Shown here: in pieces, positions 6,105 to 8,492 of the stretch
Position numbering within the stretch: the stretch's first letter is position 1
How the letters are laid out: each line of letters starts with the position of its first letter
DNA from: Candidatus Buchananbacteria bacterium RIFCSPLOWO2_02_FULL_46_11b
GTDB taxonomy: Bacteria; Patescibacteriota; Patescibacteriia; Buchananbacterales; UBA6539
NCBI GenBank assembly: GCA_001817615.1
Contig: MHIR01000011.1
Location: 1-8,492, forward strand
DNA: 8,492 nt
Direction: 5' to 3'
Position numbers and translations under genes: made by a program
Notes under the pieces: model-generated
What the model saw: only the letters and a program-made list of their open reading frames with translations
Told to the model about the DNA's origin: nothing
Databases searched by the model: none

Positions 6105-6133
6105 ATTATATCATAAATATTAAATGATTTAAA
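6105..6133 (-). promoter_or_regulatory. Strong candidate promoter of the HicBA-like pair
   Basis: On the minus strand, TTTAAA (6133-6128), a 17-bp spacer and a consensus TATAAT (6110-6105) preceded by an extended -10 TG (TGATATAAT). The start would be near 6098, with a leader of about 69 nt. The inverted repeat ATCAT-N9-ATGAT (6110-6128) fills the spacer and touches both boxes, where a repressor such as the HicB-like protein could bind. Confidence 0.6.
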
Positions 6134-6137
6134 CGCG

Positions 6138-6165
6138 CCCCCTACTCCCTACCCCCTACTCCCCC
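6138..6165 (-). other. G-quadruplex motif across the rmlD stop codon
   Basis: On the minus (coding) strand four G-runs of 5, 5, 3 and 5 bases (complement of 6161-6165, 6152-6156, 6147-6149, 6138-6142) are separated by loops of 4, 2 and 4 bases. It is also a tandem repeat: CCCCCTACTCCC occurs twice (6138-6149 and 6152-6163). The rmlD stop codon TAG lies inside, and the -35 of the next promoter begins 4 bp beyond. Confidence 0.75.
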
Positions 6166-7001
6166 AGATACTCCGCCAGCGCCTCCTCCCAGCTTCGCAT
6201 CGGCTCAAGCTTGGTGTTAATCAAAGCGGCATACTGGGGCCGGCGCGCCGGCTGGGGAAATTCCGCTGAAGCGCAAGGTTCAATTTTTGTCTTTAAACCT
6301 TTAATCTCAATCGCCTTTTTCGCCAGATCAAACCAGGTAATGCCGCCGGCTGGGGTTTCATTGGTTAAATGATAAATGCCGCAGGGCTTTTGGCTTTTAA
6401 TAATTTCCCGGGTTCTTTTGGCCAGATCTTTGGCATAGGTCGGCTTGCCGAAACGGTCGGCAACCACTTTTAATTTACGCTCCTTTTCGGCTTTTGTCAA
6501 AATCCGTCTGACGAAATTTTTGGCGCCGCCTTCGCCAAAAAGCCAGGAAGCGCGCAGCAGATAATACATCTCCCCTTTTTCTTTCAATAAATTTTCGCCC
6601 AGCAATTTGGAATTGCCGTAAGCGCTTAAAGGGTTGGGCGAATCGTCTTCTTTATAACCCTCTTTTTTCGTGCCGTCAAAAACATAATCCGTGCTGTAGT
6701 GGACTAAAATCGCGCCCAAATTTTTGGCGGTTTTTGCTAAATAACCGACGGCGGTGCCATTGACGGCCATGGCTAAATCAATATTTTTTTCCGAGCAGTC
6801 AACATCCGTGTAAGCGGCCGCGTTGAGAATCAAAGTCGGCTTTAAGGCCAGAAGTTTTTCCCGCACCTCTTCGGCATCGGTAATATCTAAGTCAAACTGA
6901 TCCCAAAGAACCGGCTGTAAATCCGAAAAAGCCTCGGCCAAAGCCCGGCCGAGCATACCTTTAGCGCCTAAAATTAACACTTTCTGATCAATTTTATCCA
7001 T
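6156..7001 (-). CDS. rmlD: dTDP-4-dehydrorhamnose reductase (RmlD/RfbD)
   Basis: Reduces dTDP-4-dehydro-L-rhamnose to dTDP-L-rhamnose with NAD(P)H, the last step of the pathway, in the cytoplasm. The 281-aa length is normal for the family. It has the Rossmann loop GAKGMLG (12-18), DLDITD (37-42), NAAAYTDVD (60-68), HYSTDYVFDG (101-110), the catalytic YGNSK (Tyr128, Lys132), LRASWLFG (149-156) and the substrate-side PARRPQYAALINTKL (251-265). It is an extended short-chain dehydrogenase, and the RPxxxxL-type C-terminal motif separates RmlD from epimerases such as GalE. The ATG at 7001 has no Shine-Dalgarno, and a weak -10-like TATAAC lies about 10 bp upstream. It follows the TIM-barrel gene after 167 bp that hold a nested hairpin, and it ends inside a G-quadruplex motif. 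Confidence 0.95.
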   Translation of the reverse strand: MDKIDQKVLILGAKGMLGRALAEAFSDLQPVLWDQFDLDITDAEEVREKLLALKPTLILNAAAYTDVDCSEKNIDLAMAVNGTAVGYLAKTAKNLGAILVHYSTDYVFDGTKKEGYKEDDSPNPLSAYGNSKLLGENLLKEKGEMYYLLRASWLFGEGGAKNFVRRILTKAEKERKLKVVADRFGKPTYAKDLAKRTREIIKSQKPCGIYHLTNETPAGGITWFDLAKKAIEIKGLKTKIEPCASAEFPQPARRPQYAALINTKLEPMRSWEEALAEYLGE

Positions 7002-7011
7002 TTAATGCTTA

Positions 7012-7040
7012 GTTATAAAATGTTAAGTAAGCCCTCAAAA
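7012..7040 (-). promoter_or_regulatory. Weak candidate promoter close to the rmlD start
   Basis: On the minus strand, TTTTGA (7040-7035), 17 bp, TATAAC (7017-7012). The -10 ends 10 bases before the rmlD ATG, so a transcript from it would be leaderless or nearly so. The -35 match is poor, and read-through from rmlB is equally possible. Confidence 0.25.
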
Positions 7041-7043
7041 CTG

Positions 7044-7142
7044 CATAAAAACAAAAGAACATAAAAACAAATTATTAAACAAGTTTGTTTTTATGCCTGT
7101 CCCGAGCCGCGCGAGGGATTCTTTTGTTTTTATGTTTTAATG
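7044..7142. repeat. Nested inverted-repeat element between the TIM-barrel gene and rmlD
   Basis: The outer stem is CATAAAAACAAAAGAA (7044-7059) with its perfect complement at 7119-7134 (16 bp). The inner stem is CATAAAAACAAA (7060-7071) with 7084-7095 (12 bp, perfect). The left arm therefore carries the same unit twice in tandem. A GC-rich insert (7096-7118, with TCCC...GGGA at its ends) separates the two right-hand arms. The right end, 7119-7142, matches 4069-4092 at 22 of 24 bases. It starts 26 nt after the TIM-barrel stop and may act as a terminator or 3' stabilising structure. Confidence 0.75.
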
Positions 7143-7168
7143 TCCTGTGATATTTATTTCTTGAATTT

Positions 7169-7855
7169 TTAACTTTTCCAGGCCCGAAACAATAACTTCG
7201 CTACATATTTTTTAAATTTCAGCTGCTGTTTAATTGAGTTTCCCAGTTCCAAATTAATATATTGGGAAAAATATTTCCGCGGGATATTTTTTACGTAATC
7301 AAGTTCGGAAATCTTACCGGCCAAATGCCGGCTTTTGCCGCCCGGCCTGACGGCGCTTAAATGATTGCAGCCGATTTTGAATTTATCGGCGGCCAAAATC
7401 GCTTTTTTATGATACTTGGGGTTATGCCAGCGAAACTGCTCAAGATGCGACAAGTCAAGGCAAACGCCGCCGACTTTTTTCAATAAATTTACATCCTTAA
7501 TGCCTTGGCGGCCGTCATTGATTTCAATAAAAATCTTTTTTTTATGCTTTGAATTCTTCAGGAGATTAAAGCATTGATAATGCAGGGTGAAAGCCTTGGT
7601 CTTATAATTTTTAACCAAAAAATCAAGCTCCGGCTCTTTCATGTCATGGCGCAAATGGACGTGCGGCAGGCTTTTAACCGAAGTTTTTTTCAAGGCCTGA
7701 TAAATTTCCTGGCGCTCGGAAAAATTGGCGCAGGTTAAAAATAGAGAAATCTCTTTTAATTTGAGATTCTTAACCTCGGCCATTTGTTTTTGCCAATCGC
7801 CGGCAAAAGTGACGGCTGACGGATAAATCCGTTTTAAAATTTCAATTTCTGTCAT
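7169..7855 (-). CDS. TIM-barrel sugar isomerase/epimerase-like protein (xylose isomerase-like / AP endonuclease 2 fold)
   Basis: 228 aa, somewhat short for a family usually of 250-300. The ends of successive barrel strands carry the residues expected of this metal-dependent fold: HVHLRHD (66-71), FTLHYQ with His92, IFIEIND with Glu111, VCLDLSH with Asp134 and His137, CNHLSAV with His165, and NLELGN with Glu203. E111-D134-H165-E203 reproduces the E-D-H-E divalent metal site of ketose 3-epimerases, and D-x-x-H is kept. The stretch HLSAVRPGGKSRHLAGK (165-181) resembles the H-x-x-D...dRH-x-pG-x-G substrate loop. The ATG overlaps the rmlB stop by one base (TAATG), so translation is probably coupled. 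It lies between rmlB and rmlD. The substrate is unknown: a role on a nucleotide-sugar or sugar phosphate is inferred from context, and endonuclease IV-type activity is the less likely alternative. Confidence 0.75.
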   Translation of the reverse strand: MTEIEILKRIYPSAVTFAGDWQKQMAEVKNLKLKEISLFLTCANFSERQEIYQALKKTSVKSLPHVHLRHDMKEPELDFLVKNYKTKAFTLHYQCFNLLKNSKHKKKIFIEINDGRQGIKDVNLLKKVGGVCLDLSHLEQFRWHNPKYHKKAILAADKFKIGCNHLSAVRPGGKSRHLAGKISELDYVKNIPRKYFSQYINLELGNSIKQQLKFKKYVAKLLFRAWKS

Positions 7856-8492
7856 TAATTATATTGTTTTTTATAATAATCATGGTATTCCCCCGACTTC
7901 ACCTTCCGCCACCAATCCTCATTCTCCCGATACCATTTCACGGTCTGGGCCAGATACTCGTCAAAATCATGCTGCGGTTTATAACCCAGCTCTTTTTTTG
8001 CTTTTGACCAGTCAACCGCGTAGCGCCGGTCGTGGCCGGGACGGTCTTTGACGTATTCAATGGCCGATTCGTCTTTGCCTAAAATCTGCAGAAGTTTTTT
8101 GATAATTTCCAAATTATTGACGTCCTCGGTCATACCGCCGAGGCAATAGGTTTCCCCGATTTTGCCCTTGTTTAAAATTAAGTCGATTGCCCGGCAGTGG
8201 TCGTCGACATAAAGCCAGTCGCGGACATACAGGCCGTCGCCGTAAACCGGCACCTTTTTGCCTTCCAGCAAATTGGTAATCGCCAGCGGCAACAATTTTT
8301 CCGGAAACTGATACGGGCCGAAATTATTTGAACAATTACTAATTGTGATTGCCAGCCCGTGCGTGTCAGAATAAGACCGGACTAAATGGTCGGCGCCGGC
8401 CTTCGAGGCGGCATAGGGGCTGTGAGGATTATAGGGCGTGGACTCGTTGAATTTATTTTTATCGTCCAGGCTTAAGGCGCCGAAAACTTCGT
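7855..8492 (-). CDS. rmlB: dTDP-glucose 4,6-dehydratase (RmlB/RfbB), partial: C-terminal 212 residues
   Basis: Converts dTDP-glucose to dTDP-4-dehydro-6-deoxyglucose with bound NAD+, the second step of dTDP-rhamnose synthesis. The frame is open to the right edge, so roughly the first 120 residues with the Rossmann GxxGxxG loop lie outside. The visible part begins at the catalytic (D)EVFG, where the Asp codon is cut by the edge. It continues with STPYNPHSPYAASK (the Tyr-x3-Lys pair), SNCSNNFGPYQFPEK, GDGLYVRDWLYVDDHCRAI, RPGHDRRYAVDWSKAKKELG and the C-terminal WWRKVKSGEY. All of these are strongly typical of RmlB rather than of UDP- or CDP-sugar dehydratases. The stop codon overlaps the next start by one base. 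Any rmlC copy in this operon would have to lie further upstream, outside the window. Confidence 0.95.
   Translation of the reverse strand, partial: EVFGALSLDDKNKFNESTPYNPHSPYAASKAGADHLVRSYSDTHGLAITISNCSNNFGPYQFPEKLLPLAITNLLEGKKVPVYGDGLYVRDWLYVDDHCRAIDLILNKGKIGETYCLGGMTEDVNNLEIIKKLLQILGKDESAIEYVKDRPGHDRRYAVDWSKAKKELGYKPQHDFDEYLAQTVKWYRENEDWWRKVKSGEYHDYYKKQYN

Noticed and set aside
7855..8295. An rmlB start at the in-frame TTG at 8295
   Set aside because: The frame continues upstream to the window edge with strongly conserved RmlB sequence (YAASK, SNCSNNFGPYQ), so the gene is partial and not a 146-residue protein.

Overview
The window is a fragment of a bacterial chromosome, most likely from a Patescibacteria/CPR lineage (Parcubacteria-like). 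This is inferred from a pattern, not from a marker gene. The pattern includes compact genes and a PEGA plus beta-propeller membrane-anchored protein. It also includes a single-TM cysteine-rich small protein of a type I associate with these genomes, many starts without a Shine-Dalgarno, and hairpin-forming repeats in the gaps. The main genes use GCC/GGC-rich codons, while 4829-6130 is visibly more AT-rich.

Left part (1-4008): the N-terminal 315 residues of an S41/CtpA-type processing protease run off the left edge on the minus strand. A 164-bp compound palindromic repeat follows, then a MurA-type enolpyruvyl transferase (peptidoglycan precursor synthesis), also on the minus strand. A 120-bp gap with two candidate promoters facing each other separates murA from a plus-strand gene for an anchored PEGA/beta-propeller protein. 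That gene converges on the next block across a large hairpin.

Right part (4103-8492, all minus strand, read right to left): the C-terminal part of rmlB (dTDP-glucose 4,6-dehydratase) overlaps by 1 nt a small TIM-barrel sugar isomerase/epimerase-like gene. Then come rmlD (dTDP-4-dehydrorhamnose reductase), an AT-rich insert (HicB-like antitoxin, HicA-like toxin, six-cysteine membrane-anchored protein), and rmlA (glucose-1-phosphate thymidylyltransferase). RmlA, B and D are three of the four dTDP-L-rhamnose enzymes. The fourth, RmlC (3,5-epimerase), is not in the window, and the TIM-barrel gene lies between rmlB and rmlD where rmlC often sits. Together with MurA and the protease, the region looks devoted to the cell envelope and surface glycans.

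The most interesting points are the TIM-barrel protein with a complete E-D-H-E metal-site pattern in the rmlC slot, and the toxin-antitoxin-like pair with a strong promoter and a dyad in its spacer. Others are a G-quadruplex motif over the rmlD stop codon, the CX3C/CX3C small protein, and intergenic repeats built as inverted repeats of short tandem units. No gap exceeds 300 bases, and no tRNA, rRNA, CRISPR array or transposase was seen.
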